Assembly: GCA_030038035.1 (NCBI GenBank)
Contig: JASHPP010000489.1
Location: forward strand, 1 to 7,990
Direction of reading: 5' to 3'
From: Trebonia sp.
GTDB taxonomy: Bacteria > Actinomycetota > Actinomycetes > Streptosporangiales > Streptosporangiaceae
DNA: 7,990 nt
Shown: in pieces, positions 1-5,491 of the stretch
Layout: each line of letters opens with the position of its first letter
Numbering within the stretch: the first letter of the stretch is position 1
Made by a program: the position numbers and the translations under genes
The notes under the pieces: model-generated
The model's input: only the letters and a program-made list of their open reading frames with translations
Told to the model about the DNA's origin: nothing
Databases searched by the model: none

Positions 1-1436
1 GGTCAGGCCGCCCCGCCCCGGCGGTCCAGGCCGACATCGGCCGCCGGAGCCTGCTTGCCGGCGCCACGGCGCTGTCGGGTGTCGCGGCCAGCGGCGCGAT
101 CCTGCCCGCCAACCTGCGCAAGATGCTCGCGGCCACCCCGCGCGACCTGCGCGGCCAGCTGTCCGACATCCAGCACATCGTGATCTTGATGCAGGAGAAC
201 CGGAGCTTCGACCACTATTTCGGCACGATGCCGGGGGTGCGCGGCTTCCGGGACCCGACCGCGATCACGCTGTCCACCGGCAATTCGGTGTTCTACCAGC
301 CGGACCCGAGCCACGCCGACGGCTACCTCACCCCGTTCCACTACGACACCAAGAGCACCAGCGCCCAGGCGACTCCCGGGACCGACCACACCTGGCCGAC
401 CCAGCACGAGGCCTGGGACAACGGGGCCATGGATCAGTGGATCAAGGCCAAGGGCGAGTACACGATGGGGTACTTCACCGCCGGCGACATCCCGTTCCAC
501 TGGGCGCTGGCGCAGGCGTTCACGCTGTGCGACAACTACCACTGCTCGGTGTTCGGCCCGACCAACCCGAACCGGCTGTACATGTGGACCGGGATGATCG
601 ACCCGGCCGGCACAGGCGGCGGCCCGGTCATCGACGACACCCCCGCCTACAACAACGCGTACCTGTCCTGGACGACCTACCCCGAGCGCCTGCAGGCGGC
701 CGGCCTCAGCTGGCAGGTCTACCAGGAGGAAGACAACTACGACGACAACGCGCTCGCCTGGTTCAGGCAATTCAGCAACGCGCCGGCGTCGTCCCCGCTG
801 TGGCAGCGGGGCATGCAGAAGCGGGCCGCCGGCTGGTTCGAGAGCGACGCGCGGGCCGGCCGGCTGCCGCAGGTCTCCTGGCTGGTCGCGCCGACCGCGC
901 AGTCCGAGCACCCGGACTACTTCCCGGCGGCGGGCGCGGAGTACATCGCGAGCAAGCTCGACGCGATCGCCGCCAACGAGGACCTGTGGCGCACGACGCT
1001 GTTCATCCTCTGCTACGACGAGAACGACGGCATGTTCGACCACGTGCCGCCGCCGACCGCGCCCGCGGGAACGGCGGGCGAGTTCGTCGACGGGCTGCCG
1101 ATCGGCCTGGGCTTCCGGGTCCCGTGCACGATCATCTCGCCGTGGACGGCCGGCGGGAACGTCTACTCCGACGTGCTCGACCACACCTCGCTGATCCGCA
1201 TCATCGAGGCACGGTGGGGCGTGCTCGAGCCGAACATCAGCGCCTGGCGCCGGCAGACCGCCGGCGACTTCACCAAGGCGCTGCGCTTTTCCGGCGTCCC
1301 GGCGGACTGGCCCCGCGCCAACCAGGCGATCAGCCTGGCCGCGGCCGAGGCCGGCTTCCTCACCGCCCAGCAGGAGGTCTTCAACAACCCCGCCCCGGCC
1401 ATCCCCGCGGTCAACGAGCCCGTCCCGCAGCAGTAG
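1..1436 (+). CDS. Tat-exported phospholipase C / phosphoesterase family protein (5' end outside window)
   Basis: Exported hydrolase of the phosphoesterase superfamily (PF04185: bacterial phospholipases C, acid phosphatase AcpA), expected to cleave phosphodiesters or phosphomonoesters outside the membrane. The frame is open from base 3 with no start codon before the ATG at 123, and the residues before that ATG form a Tat signal (GRRSLLAGATALSG, twin Arg codons at 42-47), so the true start lies upstream of the window. Counting from the Met at 123, the metal-binding motif MQENRSFDHYFG is at residues 23-34, FGPTNPNRLYMWTG at about 144-157 (its Thr is the likely nucleophile, by analogy with PlcH), SEHP at 261-264, YDENDGMFDHVPPP at about 298-311 and DHTS at 353-356. 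The C-terminus stops after the catalytic domain; I see no DUF756 repeats of the PlcH type, so it resembles the shorter mycobacterial PlcA-D layout. The family is confident; the choice of phospholipase over phosphatase is not. A hairpin terminator follows 15 bp after the stop. Confidence 0.9.
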   Translation, partial: SGRPAPAVQADIGRRSLLAGATALSGVAASGAILPANLRKMLAATPRDLRGQLSDIQHIVILMQENRSFDHYFGTMPGVRGFRDPTAITLSTGNSVFYQPDPSHADGYLTPFHYDTKSTSAQATPGTDHTWPTQHEAWDNGAMDQWIKAKGEYTMGYFTAGDIPFHWALAQAFTLCDNYHCSVFGPTNPNRLYMWTGMIDPAGTGGGPVIDDTPAYNNAYLSWTTYPERLQAAGLSWQVYQEEDNYDDNALAWFRQFSNAPASSPLWQRGMQKRAAGWFESDARAGRLPQVSWLVAPTAQSEHPDYFPAAGAEYIASKLDAIAANEDLWRTTLFILCYDENDGMFDHVPPPTAPAGTAGEFVDGLPIGLGFRVPCTIISPWTAGGNVYSDVLDHTSLIRIIEARWGVLEPNISAWRRQTAGDFTKALRFSGVPADWPRANQAISLAAAEAGFLTAQQEVFNNPAPAIPAVNEPVPQQ

Positions 1437-1451
1437 GAAAACCATGATCAC

Positions 1452-1492
1452 CCCGAACGGGCAGTGGCGACTCCGGCCGCCGCCCGTTCGGG
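1452..1492 (+). terminator. Hairpin terminator after the phospholipase gene
   Basis: A perfect 11-bp inverted repeat: CCCGAACGGGC (1452-1462) pairs with GCCCGTTCGGG (1482-1492). Inside the 19-nt loop a further 4 bp can pair (1466-1469 with 1478-1481). It starts 15 bp after the stop codon and has no U tract, as is common for actinomycete terminators. It probably separates the phospholipase transcript from the WhiB-like gene. Confidence 0.75.
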
Positions 1493-1601
1493 CCCACTTG
1501 GGCGGGACACGCCCGGCCCGGCCAGGTCCTCGTCGAAGGCCATGACGCAGCGTAAGGTTGTCGACCGTAACTCGGGGACCGGGCCGGTCGCGATTTGGGG
1601 C

Positions 1602-1630
1602 TGTTACCGAGGCGCCACGGAGTGTTACCG
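1602..1630. promoter_or_regulatory. Paired TGTTACCG direct repeats upstream of the WhiB-like gene
   Basis: The octamer TGTTACCG occurs at 1602-1609 and 1623-1630, start to start 21 bp, which is two helical turns and puts both copies on the same DNA face. A near-palindrome, GACCGG-G-CCGGTC, lies at 1577-1589. The spacer 1437-1666 has no convincing gene, so this is where a regulator of the WhiB-like gene would be expected to bind. I do not recognise the motif and cannot place a reliable -10/-35 pair. Confidence 0.35.
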
Positions 1631-1666
1631 TCGGATTGGGACACGACAGATTCGGGGGGTCTGCGC

Positions 1667-1990
1667 ATGGTTGTCGCCGAACTAGTCACCCTGCGCGCTG
1701 AACGCCTAGCTCGGCGCGATTGGAGGACGTCAGCCGCTTGCCGGACCGCGGATCCGGAGCTGTTCTTTCCGGTGTCGTCCTTCGGCCGCGCCCAGGACGA
1801 CATCGCCCAGGCGAAGGCGGTCTGCGGATCGTGCGAGGTACGCCGTCAATGCCTGCAGTTCGCGCTGGCGACGCACCAGATGTACGGGGTGTGGGGCGGC
1901 ACGACCGAGGAAGAACGCCGCGTGCGGGTCCGTGAGCAGCGGGAACGTGCACGGAGCACGGTAGGCGCAGGCACCGGCCGTTCCGTATAA
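1667..1990 (+). CDS. WhiB-like iron-sulfur transcriptional regulator
   Basis: 107-residue WhiB-family (Wbl) protein; these carry a [4Fe-4S] cluster, often sense NO or O2, and act with the principal sigma factor at promoters. The four cluster ligands are Cys25, Cys53, Cys56 and Cys62 (C-x27-C-x2-C-x5-C). The family turn GVWGG is at 74-78, followed by the basic TEEERRVRVREQRERAR tail that would contact DNA. The segment DWR..AACR..DPELFFPV at 18-36 is closest in memory to the WhiB1/WblE group, but I do not assign a member. I chose ATG 1667 because a G-run (1654-1659) lies 7 nt upstream; an in-frame ATG at 1595 would add 24 residues unlike the family and would put the TGTTACCG repeats inside the gene. 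The gene looks monocistronic: hairpins follow it and a terminator precedes it. Confidence 0.93.
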   Translation: MVVAELVTLRAERLARRDWRTSAACRTADPELFFPVSSFGRAQDDIAQAKAVCGSCEVRRQCLQFALATHQMYGVWGGTTEEERRVRVREQRERARSTVGAGTGRSV

Positions 1991-2012
1991 CCCGGATCCG
2001 TATAACCCGGAT
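1983..2012. repeat. Perfect 15-bp tandem duplication across the WhiB-like stop codon
   Basis: Two adjacent identical copies of CCGTATAACCCGGAT occupy 1983-1997 and 1998-2012. The first copy carries the stop codon TAA (1988-1990) of the WhiB-like gene and the second lies wholly downstream. The length is a multiple of three and the copies have not diverged, which suggests a recent slippage or duplication event. Confidence 0.9.
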
Positions 2013-2021
2013 GGGTGGAAA

Positions 2022-2049
2022 CCGGCGGCGGACGGGGGACCGCCGCCGG
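2022..2049 (+). terminator. First hairpin after the WhiB-like gene
   Basis: A perfect 10-bp stem: CCGGCGGCGG (2022-2031) pairs with CCGCCGCCGG (2040-2049) around an 8-nt loop. It begins about 30 bp after the stop codon, shortly after the 15-bp tandem duplication. There is no U tract. The likely role is termination or 3'-end protection of the WhiB-like transcript. Confidence 0.7.
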
Positions 2050-2053
2050 GCTT

Positions 2054-2096
2054 GCGTCCGGTGGCGATGGCAGGGGGCGCCACCGCCACCGGACGC
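2054..2096. terminator. Second hairpin, 13-bp perfect stem
   Basis: GCGTCCGGTGGCG (2054-2066) pairs perfectly with CGCCACCGGACGC (2084-2096). After one mismatch a further 4 bp can form (2068-2071 with 2079-2082), leaving a 7-nt loop. It starts 4 nt after the first hairpin ends, so the two form a double terminator. The stem is symmetric enough to work for transcription from either side. Confidence 0.72.
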
Positions 2097-2132
2097 CCCG
2101 CAACCAGGCCCCCGGCGCCGCCGGCCAGACAA

Positions 2133-2174
2133 CGGGAAAGATCCTCGGCCCCCCGACTCCGACGATCCTTCCCG
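2133..2174. terminator. Third hairpin in the same spacer
   Basis: CGGGAAAGATC (2133-2143) pairs with GATCCTTCCCG (2164-2174) with one A-C mismatch, and after a C-C mismatch TCGG (2145-2148) pairs with CCGA (2159-2162). This gives about 14 bp in total with a 10-nt loop. It is followed by ATAATT. It could be another terminator or a structure in a leader RNA; its distance from the WhiB-like stop makes the role uncertain. Confidence 0.45.
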
Positions 2175-2188
2175 ATAATTGCCCCTGT

Positions 2189-2220
2189 TATGGAATGTAG
2201 TACAAGTGCTATCTTCCATA
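2189..2220. promoter_or_regulatory. Imperfect dyad (operator candidate) at the start of the export operon
   Basis: Two nested inverted repeats share one centre at 2204.5. The outer arms TATGGAA (2189-2195) and TTCCATA (2214-2220) match perfectly; the inner arms TAGTAC (2198-2203) and GTGCTA (2206-2211) match at 5 of 6 positions. The dyad ends 4 bp before the GTG start at 2225, in an AT-richer stretch that must contain the promoter (TATCTT at 2210-2215 is a possible -10). A bound repressor would block transcription. The small HTH protein encoded by the third gene of the operon is the obvious candidate ligand, by inference only. Confidence 0.5.
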
Positions 2221-2224
2221 TGAG

Positions 2225-3109
2225 GTGTCTGATCTAGTTGCCGAAGTGCGCGACCTGAGGATGCGGTACGGGACCAGGGAGGTCCTGGCCGGCCTCGACT
2301 TCGACGTCCGCGCCGGGGAAGTGGTCGCCATGCTCGGGCCGAACGGCGCGGGCAAGACCACCACGATCGAGATACTCGAGGGCTTCCGGATGCGGTCCGC
2401 GGGGCACGTCAGCGTGCTCGGGACCGACCCGGCGCACGCGGGGGAGCAGTGGCGGGCCCGCGTCGGCCTGGTGCTGCAGTCCTGGCGGGACCACGCGAAG
2501 TGGCGGGTGCGGGAACTGCTCGCGCACGTGGGCGGGTACTACGCGCGGTACGCCACGCCGGAGATCCCGCGGCCGTGGGATCCCGATGAGCTGCTGGACC
2601 TGGTCGGGCTCAGGGCGCAGGCGGCCGCCAGGATCGGACGGCTGTCCGGCGGGCAGCGGCGGCGCCTGGACCTGGCGATCGGCATCGTGGGCCGCCCGGA
2701 ACTGCTGTTCCTCGACGAGCCGACGACCGGTTTCGACCCGGCGGCGCGGCGCGAGTTCCACGACCTGGTGCACCGGCTGACCGACAGGGAGCGGGCCACC
2801 GTGCTGCTGACCACGCACGACCTGGCCGAGGCGGAGAAGCTCGCCGACCGGGTGCTGATCCTGGCCGGGGGCCGCCTCGTCGGCGACGGCTCGCCCGACG
2901 AGCTGGCGCTGCGCATGTCCGGGCAGGCGGAGGTGCGCTGGAGCCGCGACGGGCAGCGGTTCGTGCATCCGACCGACGAGGCGACGAGGTTCACCAGGGA
3001 GCTGTTCGCGCAGTTCGGCGAGTCTGTGGAAGATCTCGAGGTGCGCCGGGCGAGCCTGGAGGACACGTACATGTCGCTGGTGCGGGAGTACGAGCAGTGC
3101 GGGCCGTGA
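2225..3109 (+). CDS. ABC-2 type exporter ATP-binding protein (DrrA-like)
   Basis: Cytoplasmic ATPase of an ABC export system of the DrrA/CcmA type, which powers a partner permease for drug, lipid or metabolite efflux. All nucleotide-binding motifs are intact in the 294 residues: Walker A GPNGAGKT (38-45), Q-loop Gln85 in VLQSWRDH, signature LSGGQ (140-144), Walker B LLFLDEP (160-166) and H-loop His198 in TTHDLAEAEKLADR. The C-terminal tail with EVRRASLEDTYMSLVREYE (about 272-290) is typical of this subfamily. GTG 2225 is the first possible start, since an in-frame TAG lies at 2198. No Shine-Dalgarno sequence precedes it at normal spacing (the GAGG there abuts the start), so the message may be leaderless. 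It overlaps the permease gene by 13 bp, which implies translational coupling. The substrate cannot be read from the sequence. Confidence 0.93.
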   Translation: MSDLVAEVRDLRMRYGTREVLAGLDFDVRAGEVVAMLGPNGAGKTTTIEILEGFRMRSAGHVSVLGTDPAHAGEQWRARVGLVLQSWRDHAKWRVRELLAHVGGYYARYATPEIPRPWDPDELLDLVGLRAQAAARIGRLSGGQRRRLDLAIGIVGRPELLFLDEPTTGFDPAARREFHDLVHRLTDRERATVLLTTHDLAEAEKLADRVLILAGGRLVGDGSPDELALRMSGQAEVRWSRDGQRFVHPTDEATRFTRELFAQFGESVEDLEVRRASLEDTYMSLVREYEQCGP

Positions 3110-3873
3110 CGACCGTGCGGGGCACGGGCCCGGTGCGGCTGGGTATCGCGCGGGGCCGGATCGAGCTGAAGCACAGCCTGAGCTACTGGCCGGACATCGT
3201 GCAGACGGTGGTCTTCGCCGCCGTCTCGCTGCTGGTGCTGTTCCTGCTGCGCGGCCATCACGTGCCAGGCACGTCGTTCTCCCTCGGGTCCCTGACGCTG
3301 CCGAGCCTCATCGGGATGAACCTCGCGTTCAGCGGGGTGCTCGGGGTGTCAGTCACGTTCACGTCGTGCACCACCGTGATCGCCCTCGCGATACTGCTTG
3401 TCGTGGGGCGGCTGGCGTTCCCCGGCCTGTCCGTGACCGCCGCCGGCTGGCTGACGATGGCGTGGGTGGTGGCGCTCAGCCTGCTCGCGACGATCCCGAT
3501 CGGGATCGCGCTCGGCTCGCTGCTCCCCAACCCGCAGTACATCCCCCTGGTCATGCTGCCGTTCGGCGCGCTGACCGCGATCTCAGGGATCTTCTACCCG
3601 ATCACCCACCTGCCCGGCTGGCTGCAGGGGATCGGGCAGGTGTTCCCGATGTACTGGGCGGGGCTTGGGATGCGTTCGGCGCTGCTGCCGCCGTCGCTGG
3701 CCGCGGTGGAGATCGACGGCTCGTGGCGGCACTGGCTGGTGCTGCTCGTGCTCGCCGCGTGGGCGGTCGCCGGGCTGCTGGCCGCGCCGCCGATGCTGCG
3801 CCGGATGGCGCGGCGCGAATCCGGGTCGCGGGTCGCGGCGCGCCGCGAGCGGGCGCTGGTGCGGCCCAGGTGA
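3097..3873 (+). CDS. ABC-2 type permease, apparently with an internal deletion
   Basis: Membrane partner of the preceding ATPase, ABC-2 family, 258 residues. Hydrophobic segments lie at about 33-51, 66-88, 91-108, 118-143, 148-169 and 212-234, and the family sequence GIFYPITHLPGWLQGIGQVFP is at about 164-184 (shown here with 1-2 residues omitted from neither end). GTG 3097 is preferred because GGGAG (3084-3088) lies 8 nt upstream; GTG 3106, overlapping the ATPase stop as GTGA, is the alternative. Oddity: relatives I remember have a cytoplasmic loop of roughly 30 residues with an EREDGT-like motif between segments 2 and 3. Here MNLAFSGVLGVS runs straight into VTFTSCTTVIALAILL (about 74-101) with no such motif, and no other frame contains it. 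The reading frame stays open, so the loss is in frame. That loop normally couples to the ATPase, so function is doubtful. Confidence 0.85.
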   Translation: MRAVTTVRGTGPVRLGIARGRIELKHSLSYWPDIVQTVVFAAVSLLVLFLLRGHHVPGTSFSLGSLTLPSLIGMNLAFSGVLGVSVTFTSCTTVIALAILLVVGRLAFPGLSVTAAGWLTMAWVVALSLLATIPIGIALGSLLPNPQYIPLVMLPFGALTAISGIFYPITHLPGWLQGIGQVFPMYWAGLGMRSALLPPSLAAVEIDGSWRHWLVLLVLAAWAVAGLLAAPPMLRRMARRESGSRVAARRERALVRPR

Positions 3874-3885
3874 GGCCCAGGTGAG
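3864..3885. repeat. 11-bp tandem duplication at the permease/regulator junction
   Basis: GCCCAGGTGAG occurs twice back to back (3864-3874 and 3875-3885). The first copy holds the permease stop TGA (3871-3873) and the second holds the GTG start (3881-3883) of the regulator. A single copy would give the common 4-bp GTGA stop/start overlap, so the duplication seems to have opened a 7-bp gap. The first copy now supplies AGGTGAGG (3868-3875) as a ribosome-binding site 5 nt before the start. Confidence 0.88.
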
Positions 3886-4132
3886 CGAGACCGTCTACAA
3901 CCGGATCGCGATGCTGCGCGCCGAGCGCGGCGTCTCCAGGCGCGAGCTCGCCGACGCGCTCGGCGTGCACTACCAGACGGTCGGCTACCTGGAGCGCGGC
4001 GAGTACAGCCCGAGCCTGTACCTGGCGCTGCGCATCGCCGAGTACTTCGAGGTAGCGGTCGGGGTGATCTTCTCGACCACGCCGTTCCCGCGGCTCGGCG
4101 CCGCGGACCCGGCGGACCACCGCAGCGCCTGA
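3881..4132 (+). CDS. Small XRE-family helix-turn-helix regulator
   Basis: 83-residue Cro/C1-type DNA-binding protein consisting almost only of the helix-turn-helix domain: NRIAMLRAERGVSRRELADAL (about 7-27, a first helix and the start of the HTH), recognition helix region VHYQTVGYLERGEYSPS (29-45) and the helix SLYLALRIAEYFEV (45-58), then a short IFSTTPFPRL tail. There is no sensor domain. Proteins of this kind usually repress their own operon, so it probably controls the ATPase-permease-regulator unit, possibly through the dyad at 2189-2220. GTG 3881 is chosen because AGGTGAGG lies 5 nt upstream and the protein then begins at the expected domain edge; longer in-frame starts lie inside the permease gene. 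No strong terminator hairpin is visible after it. Confidence 0.9.
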   Translation: MSETVYNRIAMLRAERGVSRRELADALGVHYQTVGYLERGEYSPSLYLALRIAEYFEVAVGVIFSTTPFPRLGAADPADHRSA

Positions 4133-4244
4133 GGCGGACCCCAGTACACCGGCGCTTCACTCATAGGCCGATAAATCGCGATCAGACAGACTGCTCAGAT
4201 CTACCGTCAGGCAACCTTCCGTTCAATGTCCTTCGCCACCATGC

Positions 4245-4268
4245 ACTTGTCTAGCCAAGATGACAAGT
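4245..4268. promoter_or_regulatory. Operator-like inverted repeat upstream of the importer operon
   Basis: ACTTGTC (4245-4251) and GACAAGT (4262-4268) form a perfect 7+7 inverted repeat with a 10-bp spacer. Within it, ACTTGTCTAGCCAAGA (4245-4260) also reads as an imperfect palindrome around CTAG, resembling sites of HutC-subfamily GntR regulators such as DasR. It lies 37 bp before the start of the binding-protein gene. The spacer 4133-4305 contains no gene; a 9-bp direct repeat GGCAACCTT is at 4210-4218 and 4299-4307. No reliable promoter hexamers were found. No GntR gene is present in the window, so the regulator would be encoded elsewhere. Confidence 0.45.
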
Positions 4269-4305
4269 CCGTCCCCCACCAGGCGGGCGGCATGGGAGGG
4301 CAACC

Positions 4306-5487
4306 TTGCGCGCAACCAGGGCGATCGTGGCGCTCAGTGCCACGGTCGCGACTATCGTTCTCGCCGCCGGCTGCAGCAGCTCAAGCAGTTCAAGCAGCTC
4401 AAGCCCCAGCGCGAGCACCACTCCGGCGTCCAGCAGCTCCGCCGCCAGCACGACGAACTGGGCCACGTGCACCTCGGCCGCCGCCTGCGGCGGGATGAAC
4501 GCCCTGATCGCCGCGGCCAAGAAGGAAGGGCAGCTGAACGTCATCACGCTGCCGAGCAACTGGGCCAACTACGGCACGATCATGGCCGACTTCACCAAGC
4601 TGTACGGCATCCACATCACCGACGCGAACCCAGAGGGCTCCAGCCAGGACGAGCTGAACGCGATCGCCCAGCTCAAGGGGCAGAGCCGCGCGCCTGACGT
4701 CGTCGACGTGGGCGGCTCGTTCGCCGTCACCGGCGAGACGGACGGCGACTGGGCGCCGTATGAGGTGGCGACCTGGAGCGACATCCCGGCCGCGGCCAAG
4801 GCGGGGAACGGCGACTACTACGCCGACTACGGCGGTTACGTGGCGATCGGCTACAACCCCAAAGAGGTGAAGGTCGCACCGACAAGCTTCAAGTCCCTGC
4901 TCAACCCGATCTACAAGAACCAGGTGGCGATCGACGGCAACCCGACCCAGACCGGCTCGGCGTTCGCCGCGGTGTACGCGGCGGCGCTCGCCAACGGCGG
5001 CTCGCTGTCCGACATCGCCCCTGGCGTCGCCTACTTCAAGCAGCTGCACTCGGTCGGCAACTTCGTGCCGGTCGAGGGCACCCCGGCCACCGTGGAAAGC
5101 GGCCAGACCCCGATCCTCATCTGGTGGGACTACCTGCTGGCCTCCGAGGTCAAGGCCGTCGTCCCCGGCCTGAAGATCGTCATCCCGTCGGACGCCCAGT
5201 ACGCCGGCTACTACTACCAGGCGATCAGCAAGTACGCGCCTGACCCCGCGGCCGCCCGGCTGTGGGAGGAGTTCCTGTACTCCACGCAGGGCCAGAACCT
5301 CTGGCTGCAGGGCGCGGCACGGCCGATCGAGATGAGCGCGATGATCGCGTCCGGCACGATCAACAAGACCTGGGAAGCGGCGCTGCCCGCGGTGCCGGGC
5401 AGCGGCACGCTCGTGCTGCCCACCGAGGCGCAGGAGACCACCGCGGAGAACGTCGTCGCCCAGCAGTGGCCGAGCGTCACGAGCTGA
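4306..5487 (+). CDS. ABC importer solute-binding lipoprotein
   Basis: 393-residue extracellular solute-binding protein, lipid-anchored to the membrane, that delivers substrate to the permeases encoded next. The signal peptide has a charged start (MRATR), a hydrophobic core and a lipobox LAAGC with the lipidated Cys at 23. A serine-rich tether (10 Ser at 24-33, then Ser/Thr/Ala/Pro to about 50) precedes the folded domain; Cys55 and Cys61 could form a disulfide. The fold looks like the iron/thiamine/polyamine/2-aminoethylphosphonate group: AKKEGQLNVITLPSNWANYG at 71-90 and the later IWWDYLLASEVKAVVPG segment (272-288). TTG 4306 is the start because GGGAGGG (4294-4300) lies 5 nt upstream and it gives the basic n-region; GTG 4327 would lose it. 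The ligand cannot be assigned from sequence alone. Confidence 0.9.
   Translation: MRATRAIVALSATVATIVLAAGCSSSSSSSSSSPSASTTPASSSSAASTTNWATCTSAAACGGMNALIAAAKKEGQLNVITLPSNWANYGTIMADFTKLYGIHITDANPEGSSQDELNAIAQLKGQSRAPDVVDVGGSFAVTGETDGDWAPYEVATWSDIPAAAKAGNGDYYADYGGYVAIGYNPKEVKVAPTSFKSLLNPIYKNQVAIDGNPTQTGSAFAAVYAAALANGGSLSDIAPGVAYFKQLHSVGNFVPVEGTPATVESGQTPILIWWDYLLASEVKAVVPGLKIVIPSDAQYAGYYYQAISKYAPDPAAARLWEEFLYSTQGQNLWLQGAARPIEMSAMIASGTINKTWEAALPAVPGSGTLVLPTEAQETTAENVVAQQWPSVTS
4375..4404 (+). repeat. 9-bp repeats encoding the polyserine tether
   Basis: Three tandem 9-bp units (AGCAGCTCA, AGCAGTTCA, AGCAGCTCA) at 4375-4401 plus a partial AGC encode the 10-serine run just after the lipidated cysteine. 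Each unit adds three Ser codons in frame, so slippage could change tether length without breaking the gene. Confidence 0.75.
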
Positions 5488-5491
5488 CGAC

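Noticed and set aside
3..1451. 482-residue minus-strand open frame opposite the phospholipase gene
   Set aside because: Arg/Gly/Val-rich low-complexity translation with no family motif, lying opposite a clear phospholipase with intact motifs; typical GC-rich antisense shadow.
1506..1644. GACAC sequences (1506-1510 and 1640-1644) as WhiA-type sites
   Set aside because: The motif is only 5 bp and expected by chance about once per kilobase per strand; no supporting context.
1464..1685. 73-residue open frame in the spacer before the WhiB-like gene
   Set aside because: No family resemblance, starts inside the terminator hairpin, and overlaps the WhiB-like start.
1986..2006. TATAAC hexamers in the 15-bp duplication as promoter -10 elements
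   Set aside because: No fitting -35 sequence and they lie directly before strong terminator hairpins.
4271..4300. C-run at 4273-4277 as an anti-Shine-Dalgarno switch for the binding-protein gene
   Set aside because: Only about three consecutive pairs with GGGAGGG are possible without bulges; not enough to claim a riboregulator.
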